Shown here: one piece after another, positions 1 to 5,042 of the stretch
Position numbering within the stretch: position 1 is the first letter of the stretch
Layout: every line of letters starts with the position of its first letter
Source of the DNA: Desulfuromonadales bacterium C00003068
GTDB taxonomy: Bacteria > Desulfobacterota > Desulfuromonadia > Desulfuromonadales > Desulfuromonadaceae
Direction of reading: 5' to 3'
Assembly (NCBI GenBank): GCA_001751155.1
Contig: MAXR01000212.1
Span: 1 to 5,042 of the forward strand
Length of the DNA: 5,042 bases
The notes under the pieces: generated by a model
What the model saw: only the letters and a program-made list of their open reading frames with translations
Databases searched by the model: none
What the model was told of the DNA's origin: nothing
Made by a program: the position numbers and the translations under genes

Positions 1-6
1 CAATCT

Positions 7-23
7 CAAAGGATATTCTTCCT
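7..23 (-). promoter_or_regulatory. Ribosome binding site and possible TTG start of the gene after gatC (probably gatA)
   Basis: Just after the gatC stop the minus strand carries AGGAAG (positions 23 to 18), and eight bases later a TTG triplet at 9-7. A second TTG in the same frame lies at 3-1. This looks like a Shine-Dalgarno sequence for a following cistron. In many bacteria gatC is followed directly by gatA, the amidase subunit of the same complex, so gatA is the likely identity, but only three codons are visible. The true start could also be an ATG beyond the window edge. Confidence 0.4.
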
Positions 24-28
24 GGTAT

Positions 29-316
29 TTATTCGATCACCTTAGGGACGCCAAAGCAGCCATCGACCTCATTGGGCGCATTAGCCAAGGCCTTTTCAGC
101 TCCGAGCGATACCGTGACTTCATCACAACGGAAAGCATTTTCCAACGGCACAGCGTGGGCCATCGGTGTGATGCCATCGGTATCTAATTCGTTCAACAGT
201 TCCACATGACCTAAGACGGCATCCATCTGGCCAAGGATTGTTTCCATCTCCTCTTCACTCAGAGCCAAACGGGACAATCGTGCCACTTTTTCAACCTCAG
301 CGCGGGTTATTTTCAT
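29..316 (-). CDS. gatC: Aspartyl/glutamyl-tRNA amidotransferase subunit C
   Basis: GatC is the small structural subunit of the GatCAB amidotransferase. This cytoplasmic complex converts misacylated Glu-tRNA(Gln) or Asp-tRNA(Asn) into Gln-tRNA(Gln) or Asn-tRNA(Asn). GatC wraps around the amidase GatA and stabilises its contact with GatB. The 95-residue product has the usual family length. Visible family features are the N-terminal helix with VARLSRLALSEEE (residues 11-23), the LNELDTDGITPMAHAVPLENAFR segment (41-63) and the C-terminal VPKVIE. The frame stays open upstream to a GTG at 412, but the ATG at 316 is chosen because a perfect AGGAGG lies seven bases before it and the homologous region starts there. 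It ends with TAA. It sits behind its own probable promoter, separated from the chemoreceptor by a terminator, and probably heads a gatC-gatA unit leaving the window. Its sequence resembles deltaproteobacterial GatC, by memory only. Confidence 0.96.
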   Translation of the reverse strand: MKITRAEVEKVARLSRLALSEEEMETILGQMDAVLGHVELLNELDTDGITPMAHAVPLENAFRCDEVTVSLGAEKALANAPNEVDGCFGVPKVIE

Positions 317-323
317 CGATGTT

Positions 324-329
324 CCTCCT
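324..329 (-). promoter_or_regulatory. gatC Shine-Dalgarno sequence
   Basis: The minus strand reads AGGAGG seven bases before the ATG at 316. This full-consensus site decides in favour of the 95-codon gatC start over the longer open frame reaching 412. Confidence 0.85.
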
Positions 330-402
330 GAAACGTATTCAAAGCGATCACTGTCGCTAGCGTAGCGTAAATGCAATAACGAAATCGTTAAGATGACCCT
401 GT

Positions 403-432
403 TAAATAGCACATTTCAAGGGGTCGGTTCAA
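403..432 (-). promoter_or_regulatory. Candidate sigma-70 promoter of gatC
   Basis: On the minus strand TTGAAC (432-427) and TATTTA (408-403) are separated by 18 bases. This is a reasonable housekeeping -35/-10 pair, and it falls between the upstream terminator hairpin and gatC. It would give a leader of about 90 bases. It is assigned by consensus resemblance only. An independent promoter is expected here because the hairpin at 447-488 should block read-through from the chemoreceptor gene. Confidence 0.45.
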
Positions 433-446
433 CGCTATTGCTCACT

Positions 447-488
447 AACAACAAAAGCCACGATCCTAAGACCGTGGCTTTTGTTGTT
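447..488 (-). terminator. Rho-independent terminator after the chemoreceptor gene
   Basis: Positions 447-462 are perfectly complementary to 473-488, giving a 16-bp stem around a 10-base loop. The stem has a GC-rich core (GCCACG/CGTGGC), followed by A-rich bases on one side and CTTTTGTTGTT on the other, so it could act in both directions. It lies 43 bases past the TAA of the chemoreceptor gene, and no plus-strand gene ends nearby, so its main role is probably to end the chemoreceptor transcript. Confidence 0.88.
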
Positions 489-531
489 GATACACTAAAA
501 ATACACCGAACTCACTTGATGAGAGGGCGAA

Positions 532-2727
532 TTACCAACCAATCTGTACTGGTGCGGACGGTGACACACGTTGACTCGCAGGGGCAATCCCTCTCGACTC
601 AACTTTAAACTGAGCTAACATACCGCGTAATTGCTCCGCTTGGCTCGACAACTCTTCGGCTGCGGCAGCGCACTCTTCGGCACTAGCAGTATTTTGTTGG
701 GTCACTGTATCGATTTGGCTCAAACCAATATTGACCTGAGAGATCCCTTCAGACTGCTCATTGGCTGAAGTGGAGATCTCCGAAACAAGATCAGACATCT
801 TAGTAATAGAGGTCATGATCTCCTGTAGTGAACTCGATGTTCGTTCGGCAATCTTGGTACCATTCTTCGCCTTAACAACCGATCCCTCAATCAGCGAGGC
901 GGTCTCTTGGGCGGCCTTGGCGCTTCGCGCAGCAAGATTACGCACCTCTTCAGCAACCACTGCAAACCCTTTGCCATGTTGACCAGCACGCGCTGCTTCG
1001 ACTGCGGCGTTGAGAGCTAATAAGTTGGTCTGAAAGGCGATCTCATCAATAACTTTAATGATTTTTGAGATCCCCTGCCCAGCGGCGTTGATCTCACCCA
1101 TCGCGCCAACCATATCAGACATATTGCTATTGCCCTCTTCAGCTGAATGGATGGCATCCCTTGATAAGGTTAACGCAACATTGGTGTTTTCAGCACTCTG
1201 CTTTGTTTGCGATTCGATCTGTGCCATCGAACTGGTGATCTCTTCCATCGACGCCGCTTGCTCTGTTGCCCCCTGAGAGAGCGATTGGCTGACATCAGAC
1301 ACCTGCGCCGAACCTGACACGATTTGACTACTGGCTTCGCTCACTTCATTGACAAGGCCACCCAGTTCGGTCACCATATGTTGCAACGCACCACCAAACT
1401 CATCATGATCAGAAGCGAGATGAACCTTGACGGTTAAATCGCCATCAGCAATCGCCTGTGCTAACGTCACGTTCTCAGCTAAACTGTCGCTCATGGAGTT
1501 GAGTGCCTTAGATAGGTCTCCCATCTCATCATTACGATCAATTTGCAGACGCTGACTCAAATCACCCTTAGCAATAGCTGTGGTAACCGCTACCGCTTGT
1601 TGCAACGGGGTGGTGAAAGAGCTGGTGACAACAAAAACAATGCTACCAATAAGGACCAACAAGAACAAAGCACCGAGCAACGCATCGCGCTTCATGGTAT
1701 TGATAGATTGTTCACCTGTAGTTTGAATGCCTTTCAGACTTGCAAGAGTTTGGGACACATCTTGTAGCATCAGCAACACACCAGCCTGCTTGCCAGAGTA
1801 GTCGTTAATAGGAAAAACACTTACATAAGCATTGTCAATCTGCTGCGACACAAGACCTCTTGAACCCAGATCAAGGAGGCTGGAGCTAGCAACAGCACCT
1901 GTTTGTGCTGAACCGGTCGTCGCGCACAAAACATAACGACCATCAAGGACAGGAAACTTTACACTATCCTGTAATTTCGTCGCAATCGGCAACAGATCAG
2001 CATTCATATAAACAGCATAATTTTGCGCATCGGAAGTCTTCGAAATTTCAATTAACGCATTGAACGGTAGTAATATTTCAGCAGAGCCAAGATGATTGCC
2101 CTGAGCATCAGCAATCGCTGTTACCCCACGAATAGCAAAACCACCACGGCCTACTTCGATCCCCTTTAACGGGCCATGCAAGCCTTGGTTGATTTCGACC
2201 ACGGTACGACGAAAATCACGCAGATCATCAGAGACATCTATCTTTTTGCCATCACGCTTGGTCTGCCAGCCGTCACGCCACAACCGAGCCAAGCTTCGAC
2301 CAGTAGGCAAATGAAAATGGAGTTTTAACTCTTTAACACCTGTAACTGTTTTATATCGTTCCATGACAGGATTAAAGATCTGGCGTAAATTTTCACGGGC
2401 CTGCTGGGAAAAAAGATCACTTTCAACATCCAAATCACCCTGATGCGCTAACTGGTAAGCCTCTAGCACCCCAGGAATATTAGATAAAACGACTGCTTGC
2501 TCTAAGGCTTTATTTCCCATTCGTTGGATATTACCATTAATATCTTGGACTTTTGCTGCGGTGTTCTCTTCAAGAGCGCGGTTCATGATATTCTGAGTGG
2601 TCGTCAACTGGTCAGCAACCAGCGCACTTACCCCACCATTTAACGCCCAAACACCCAGAATTGAAACGAGAATCAATACAACAAAAACGGGTAACAATAA
2701 TTTTGTACGAATTTTTCTTATGTGCAT
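532..2727 (-). CDS. Methyl-accepting chemotaxis protein with a double-Cache-like periplasmic sensor
   Basis: This is a transmembrane chemoreceptor that passes ligand binding outside the membrane to CheA/CheW, controlling motility. The 731-residue product has a first membrane helix at about 9-29 and a large periplasmic domain at about 30-348. That domain contains [26 protein letters not shown] and [13 protein letters not shown] (189-201), typical of dCache_3-type sensors. A second membrane helix spans about 349-369. A HAMP domain follows at about 370-420, then a second HAMP-like unit at about 421-462 ([12 protein letters not shown]). The cytoplasmic signalling hairpin has its conserved tip near 562-602 ([21 protein letters not shown], then [18 protein letters not shown]). 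Glu/Gln-rich methylation helices flank the tip around 486-501 and 655-692. The C-terminus ends QIGW with no aromatic CheR-tethering pentapeptide. The ATG at 2727 is preferred over a TTG at 2781 because GGAGG precedes it and the hydrophobic helix follows directly. The ligand cannot be told. No che genes are adjacent, and terminators isolate it on both sides. Confidence 0.95.
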   Translation of the reverse strand: MHIRKIRTKLLLPVFVVLILVSILGVWALNGGVSALVADQLTTTQNIMNRALEENTAAKVQDINGNIQRMGNKALEQAVVLSNIPGVLEAYQLAHQGDLDVESDLFSQQARENLRQIFNPVMERYKTVTGVKELKLHFHLPTGRSLARLWRDGWQTKRDGKKIDVSDDLRDFRRTVVEINQGLHGPLKGIEVGRGGFAIRGVTAIADAQGNHLGSAEILLPFNALIEISKTSDAQNYAVYMNADLLPIATKLQDSVKFPVLDGRYVLCATTGSAQTGAVASSSLLDLGSRGLVSQQIDNAYVSVFPINDYSGKQAGVLLMLQDVSQTLASLKGIQTTGEQSINTMKRDALLGALFLLVLIGSIVFVVTSSFTTPLQQAVAVTTAIAKGDLSQRLQIDRNDEMGDLSKALNSMSDSLAENVTLAQAIADGDLTVKVHLASDHDEFGGALQHMVTELGGLVNEVSEASSQIVSGSAQVSDVSQSLSQGATEQAASMEEITSSMAQIESQTKQSAENTNVALTLSRDAIHSAEEGNSNMSDMVGAMGEINAAGQGISKIIKVIDEIAFQTNLLALNAAVEAARAGQHGKGFAVVAEEVRNLAARSAKAAQETASLIEGSVVKAKNGTKIAERTSSSLQEIMTSITKMSDLVSEISTSANEQSEGISQVNIGLSQIDTVTQQNTASAEECAAAAEELSSQAEQLRGMLAQFKVESRGIAPASQRVSPSAPVQIGW

Positions 2728-2734
2728 AAAGCAA

Positions 2735-2739
2735 CCTCC
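2735..2739 (-). promoter_or_regulatory. Chemoreceptor gene Shine-Dalgarno sequence
   Basis: The minus strand has GGAGG seven bases before the ATG at 2727. This fixes the start and excludes the 18-residue Cys-rich extension that a TTG start at 2781 would add. Confidence 0.8.
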
Positions 2740-2750
2740 ACACCCTAGAG

Positions 2751-2798
2751 TTATCTGACAGCGCAAGCAATATCTAAACAAGTCCGTTTATTAGTCAA
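2751..2798 (-). promoter_or_regulatory. Candidate promoter region of the chemoreceptor gene
   Basis: Two readings overlap on the minus strand. One is a sigma-70-like pair: TTGACT (2798-2793) and TAGATA (2776-2771) with a 16-base spacer. The other is a weak flagellar sigma-28-like pair: TAGA (2776-2773) and TCAGATAA (2758-2751) with 14 bases between, against the consensus TAAA-N15-GCCGATAA. The -35 of the first is a good match, while the other elements are imperfect. Chemoreceptor genes are often sigma-28-dependent, so the second reading is biologically attractive but not proven by sequence. Confidence 0.4.
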
Positions 2799-2868
2799 GT
2801 ATTTACATCATTAACATTAATCTATCTGTAGCGAATATTAAAGTCGAAACAGGACCGCGATTTGAGCG

Positions 2869-2913
2869 AAAAACGAAACGCCCAGCCAGTAAGGATTTAC
2901 GGCTGGGCGTTTC
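2869..2913 (-). terminator. Rho-independent terminator of the nrd operon
   Basis: Positions 2875-2887 pair perfectly with 2901-2913, a 13-bp stem with core CGCCCAGCC/GGCTGGGCG. The stem continues past one bulged A as GTAA/TTAC around a GGAT loop. On the minus strand it is followed by GTTTTTC, a short U-run. It lies 59 bases past the nrdG stop and upstream of the chemoreceptor promoter candidates, so it should end the nrd transcript and insulate the next gene. Confidence 0.9.
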
Positions 2914-2972
2914 ATATTATAAAAAACACTTCTTACGATTAAGGTAATTTATTCCACATGGGCCACCAAGAA

Positions 2973-3668
2973 TCACACGCCACGGATCACGACATGATCA
3001 ACATATTCACCCGCGATCTCGGCAAAATGATTCAGCACTGCCTCTGAATGAGGTAAGCAGTTTTGCATCTCCTCTGCCAGCGCATGAGTAGAGACAAACT
3101 GCTGCAACACCCAGCTCGGCTGCCCTGTTAATATTTCGCCAATGGAACGAATGTCAGCCTCTTCAACTAACCCGGGAGCGCAGGTAGTACGGAACTCCAC
3201 TTCAATGGTCGCCTGAAGCAATAAGTCGATACTCTGTTGAACCCTCGCACCATCGATCGGCACAGTATGAAGCTCCCCATAACGCGGCAGCGCTGTTTTA
3301 ATATCCAGACCAACAAAATCAACCAACTTGTGGGTTAGCAGCTGCGCTAAAACCTTTGGTCGCAAACCATTGGTATCTAACTTAACCTGCAAGCCCATTT
3401 TCTTAATCTGCGCCAAAAATTCTGGCAGATCGGGATCAAGGGTCGGCTCGCCACCAGAAATCACCACGCCATCAATAAAACCTTGGCGTGTATTTAACTG
3501 TGCGAGGATATCAACGGTTGGCAGATCAGGATACAGATGTGGTGTTTCCACCAACGAGGCGTTGTGGCAATAAGGGCAGCGCAGATTGCAACCACCATAA
3601 AAAACAAGGGAAGCAACCCGCCCGGGAAAATCGAGCAGGCTGGTTCCCTGAAAACCTTTTATTGACAT
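2973..3668 (-). CDS. nrdG: Anaerobic ribonucleoside-triphosphate reductase activating protein (radical SAM)
   Basis: NrdG is the cytoplasmic radical-SAM activase of class III ribonucleotide reductase. It uses a [4Fe-4S] cluster and S-adenosylmethionine to abstract hydrogen from the reductase glycine, forming the glycyl radical. The 231-residue product begins with KGFQGTSLLDFPG, typical of the NrdG2-like subgroup. The cluster motif C27-x3-C31-x2-C34 is followed by HN, then a GGEP motif (72-75) contacting SAM and DTNG (98-101). Length is near the usual range for this subgroup. The ATG at 3668 lies 6 bases after the stop of the small glycyl-radical gene. I see no good Shine-Dalgarno sequence there (GCTGAGAAATAAGTCCTT), so translation is probably coupled to that gene. 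It ends with TGA ahead of a strong terminator. Its neighbours supply its substrate: the catalytic NrdD chain and the separate peptide bearing the glycine it should activate. Confidence 0.95.
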   Translation of the reverse strand: MSIKGFQGTSLLDFPGRVASLVFYGGCNLRCPYCHNASLVETPHLYPDLPTVDILAQLNTRQGFIDGVVISGGEPTLDPDLPEFLAQIKKMGLQVKLDTNGLRPKVLAQLLTHKLVDFVGLDIKTALPRYGELHTVPIDGARVQQSIDLLLQATIEVEFRTTCAPGLVEEADIRSIGEILTGQPSWVLQQFVSTHALAEEMQNCLPHSEAVLNHFAEIAGEYVDHVVIRGV

Positions 3669-3674
3669 AAGGAC

Positions 3675-3821
3675 TTATTTCTCAGCATTACCATGATCGA
3701 CAACATATTCACGCCGCTGGGCAAACTCTTCCTGCTTGCCTTTGTTCCATTGCTGAACAGGGCGAAAGAATCCACATACACGGGAATATACTTCTGTTTT
3801 TTTCTGACATTTACTCGACAT
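3675..3821 (-). CDS. Detached C-terminal glycyl-radical segment of class III ribonucleotide reductase (48 aa)
   Basis: This 48-codon gene matches the extreme C-terminus of NrdD proteins rather than a whole protein. It contains TEVYSRVCGFFRPVQQWNKGKQEEFAQRREY (residues 9-39). RVCGF has the R-x-C-G-[YF] form of the glycyl-radical site, making G17 (codon 3773-3771) the expected radical glycine. WNKGKQEEF is the conserved tail after it. Cys5 (SKCQKKTEVYSR) aligns with the last cysteine of the zinc knuckle that normally precedes the glycine loop. The start at 3821 is well supported: AAGGAG lies seven bases upstream and an in-frame TGA lies just before that. It is not a simple frameshift remnant, because its frame differs from nrdD, 55 bases separate the two, and the neighbouring chain ends with a distinct tail. 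The likely role is to dock on the NrdD barrel and carry the radical made by NrdG, encoded directly after it. Function is inferred from motif and context. Confidence 0.88.
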   Translation of the reverse strand: MSSKCQKKTEVYSRVCGFFRPVQQWNKGKQEEFAQRREYVVDHGNAEK

Positions 3822-3828
3822 GATTGAT

Positions 3829-3834
3829 CTCCTT
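3829..3834 (-). promoter_or_regulatory. Strong Shine-Dalgarno sequence of the small glycyl-radical gene
   Basis: The minus strand reads GAAGGAGATCAATC and then ATG, with AAGGAG seven bases before the start. This is direct evidence that the 48-codon frame is translated in its own right, probably at a high rate. Confidence 0.8.
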
Positions 3835-3844
3835 CAAAAGTTAA

Positions 3845-3860
3845 CCTCTACAATGAGAGG
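3845..3860 (-). repeat. Small inverted repeat in the nrdD to small-gene gap
   Basis: CCTCT and AGAGG form a 5-bp stem around a 6-base loop in the 55-base gap, ending ten bases before the AAGGAG. It is too short, and lacks a U-run, to be a terminator. It could be a weak RNA hairpin affecting processing or initiation, or chance. Confidence 0.3.
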
Positions 3861-3876
3861 GATAATCAAAATTGAA

Positions 3877-5042
3877 CTACGCAGCTTTGTCGTCGTGATC
3901 GTGAGGACAGGCAAAATGTTCCCCGGCAATATAGCCGTGCTCAGGACAAATGGTAAATGTTGGGCTAAGGGTAAAATAGGGCAGACGAAAATTCTCGGCA
4001 ATCCGCCGCACTAACAACCGAGCGCTCTGCCAGTCTTCAAGCTTTTCACCTAAAAAGCCGTGAAACACTGTGCCGCCCGTATATTTAGTTTGCAGACCAT
4101 CCTGATGTTGAAGTGCCTGAAAAATATCATCCGTGCTGCCGACAGGCAACTGGGTTGAATTAGTGTAAAAAGGTTGATCATCTCCAGCAGTAATAATATC
4201 CGGGAAGCTTTGTCGATCCCGCTGAGCCAAACGAAAGCTGGTTCCCTCGGCAGGAGTGGCTTCTAAGTTGTACAATTGACCACTCTCTTCCTGAAAAGCC
4301 TCAAGCTGCTTACGCATGAAGTCCAAAGTCTCTTCAGCAAATTTCGCCCCAGCGAGAGTATCAATTCCTTCACCAATCAAATTCAAGGATGCTTCGTTCA
4401 TCCCAATTAGACCGATGGTGGAGAAGTGGTTATCCCAATAACGACCACTGCGTTGATGAATCGCACTGAGATAGTAACGACTATAGGGATACAGGCCTTC
4501 GTCAGTAAAACGTTCTAACTGCTTGCGCTTAATATCTAACGACTCAGCAGCGATCACCATCAACTCAGAGATTCTTGCATTGAAGCCCTCTTGATCCTCG
4601 GCAACATATGCCGCACGGGGAAGATTGATGGTCACTACCCCCGTTGACCCAGTCAGCGGATTTGAACCAAACAAACCGCCGCCACGACGACGCAATTCAC
4701 GATTATCAAGACGAAGGCGACAACACATGGAACGCGCATCTTCAGGATCCATATCGGAGTTAATAAAATTACTAAAATAGGGCGTGCCGTACTTTGCTGT
4801 CATCTCCCAGACAAACTTTAAGCGATCACTGTCCCAATCGAGATCGGAGGTGATGTTATAGGTTGGGATCGGGAAGGTGAAAATTCGCCCCGATGAATCA
4901 CCATCCATCATCACTTCGCAAAAGGCGCGATTAAACAGATCCATCTCCAGCTGGAAATCACCGTAGGTGTCATCTGTTAGCTCACCACCAACCACCACCG
5001 CTTCGTGGGCCACATTGCGTGGCGGCGTCAAGTCGAGGGTAA
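3877..5042 (-). CDS. nrdD: Anaerobic (class III) ribonucleoside-triphosphate reductase, catalytic chain, 5'-truncated by the window edge
   Basis: NrdD reduces ribonucleoside triphosphates to deoxyribonucleotides in the absence of oxygen. The frame is open to the window edge (TLDLTPPRNVAHE at the start, as inside other NrdD proteins), so the TTG at 5031 is internal. About 387 residues are visible; the N-terminal part, including any ATP-cone, lies outside. Counting from 5031, motifs are GDSSGRIFTFPIPTYNIT (44-61), MCCRL with the presumed thiyl-radical cysteine (102-106), GGGLFGSNPLTGSTGVVTINLPR (117-139), NLEATPAEGTSFRLA (255-269), FYTNSTQLPV (288-297), TKYTGGTVFHGFLGE (315-329) and SPTFTICPEHGYIAGEHFACP (356-376). 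The last is the first part of the C-terminal zinc knuckle. The chain then ends HDHDDKAA and TAG, where relatives continue with the final zinc Cys and the glycyl-radical loop. That missing piece is the 48-codon gene 55 bases downstream. The chain shown here therefore has no radical glycine of its own. Confidence 0.95.
   Translation of the reverse strand, partial: TLDLTPPRNVAHEAVVVGGELTDDTYGDFQLEMDLFNRAFCEVMMDGDSSGRIFTFPIPTYNITSDLDWDSDRLKFVWEMTAKYGTPYFSNFINSDMDPEDARSMCCRLRLDNRELRRRGGGLFGSNPLTGSTGVVTINLPRAAYVAEDQEGFNARISELMVIAAESLDIKRKQLERFTDEGLYPYSRYYLSAIHQRSGRYWDNHFSTIGLIGMNEASLNLIGEGIDTLAGAKFAEETLDFMRKQLEAFQEESGQLYNLEATPAEGTSFRLAQRDRQSFPDIITAGDDQPFYTNSTQLPVGSTDDIFQALQHQDGLQTKYTGGTVFHGFLGEKLEDWQSARLLVRRIAENFRLPYFTLSPTFTICPEHGYIAGEHFACPHDHDDKAA

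Noticed and set aside
342..355. 14-base direct repeat AAGCGATCACTGTC, also at 4820-4833 inside nrdD, with a short inverted repeat (343-358) in the gatC leader
   Set aside because: Only two copies, one inside coding sequence where it encodes conserved residues. In a window of this length such a match is not very improbable. No further copies were seen.
317..412. N-terminal extension of GatC from a GTG at 412
   Set aside because: The added 32 residues have no counterpart in GatC, the region overlaps the probable promoter, and AGGAGG sits before the ATG at 316.
391..423. Heat-shock (sigma-32) type promoter for gatC, from CCCCTTGAAA on the minus strand
   Set aside because: The -35-like part is good, but the region 17 bases on (GTCATCT) is a poor match to CCCCATNT, and gatC is not expected to be heat-shock controlled.
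2728..2781. N-terminal extension of the chemoreceptor from a TTG at 2781
   Set aside because: It would add a Cys-rich stretch before the first membrane helix and ignores the GGAGG that serves the ATG at 2727.
2728..2880. Cyclic-di-GMP (GEMM) riboswitch before the chemoreceptor gene
   Set aside because: Considered because such elements precede chemoreceptors in some deltaproteobacteria. The leader lacks the conserved GEMM core sequences and is short if the candidate promoters are right.
2916..2921. Perfect TATAAT on the minus strand after nrdG
   Set aside because: It lacks a matching -35, and a transcript from it would start directly in the terminator hairpin at 2869-2913, so it is likely just AT-rich flanking sequence.
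3822..3879. Stop-codon read-through or frameshift joining nrdD to the glycyl-radical segment
   Set aside because: Reading through the TAG gives only FNFDYPSHCRG before a TAA, and the small gene is in another frame with an in-frame TGA just before its ATG. One programmed event would not produce a sensible fusion, and the strong AAGGAG argues for separate translation.
3675..3879. nrdD broken by a recent mutation or by an inserted element
   Set aside because: The gap is 55 bases with no element-like ends. Both parts keep intact conserved motifs, and a proper start signal is present. A decayed gene would not be expected to place a good ribosome site exactly there.

Overview
All supportable genes in this window lie on the minus strand. 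Read in the direction of transcription, from high to low coordinates, the order is: the 3' part of nrdD (anaerobic class III ribonucleotide reductase), a 48-codon gene for a detached glycyl-radical segment, nrdG (radical-SAM activase), a strong terminator, a chemoreceptor gene, a second strong terminator, gatC, and the ribosome binding site of a downstream gene that is probably gatA.

The organism is a bacterium able to live anaerobically, since it carries an oxygen-sensitive class III reductase and its activase. It is probably motile, since it carries a full-length methyl-accepting chemotaxis protein. It uses the GatCAB tRNA-dependent amidation route. Base composition is roughly balanced. The GatC sequence, with its GCFxVPKVIE-like tail, and the style of the chemoreceptor sensor domain remind me of Desulfuromonadales/Desulfobacterota. 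That is family resemblance from memory; a gammaproteobacterium cannot be excluded.

Region 3675-5042 is the most interesting. The NrdD chain stops right after the third ligand of its C-terminal zinc knuckle. The rest of the canonical C-terminus, meaning the fourth zinc cysteine, the RVCGF glycyl-radical motif and the WNKGKQEEF tail, is encoded 55 bases downstream as an independent small gene. That gene has its own strong Shine-Dalgarno sequence and lies in a different frame. nrdG begins 6 bases after it. The window therefore appears to encode a split class III reductase whose radical-bearing glycine sits on a separate peptide, reminiscent of GrcA/YfiD and pyruvate formate-lyase. I cannot tell from the sequence alone whether this arrangement is already described.

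Region 2728-2972 holds the nrd operon terminator and candidate promoters for the chemoreceptor. Region 532-2727 is the chemoreceptor. Region 317-531 holds its terminator and a probable gatC promoter. Region 1-316 is gatC and the start of the next cistron. No mobile elements, CRISPR arrays, tRNA or rRNA genes were seen.
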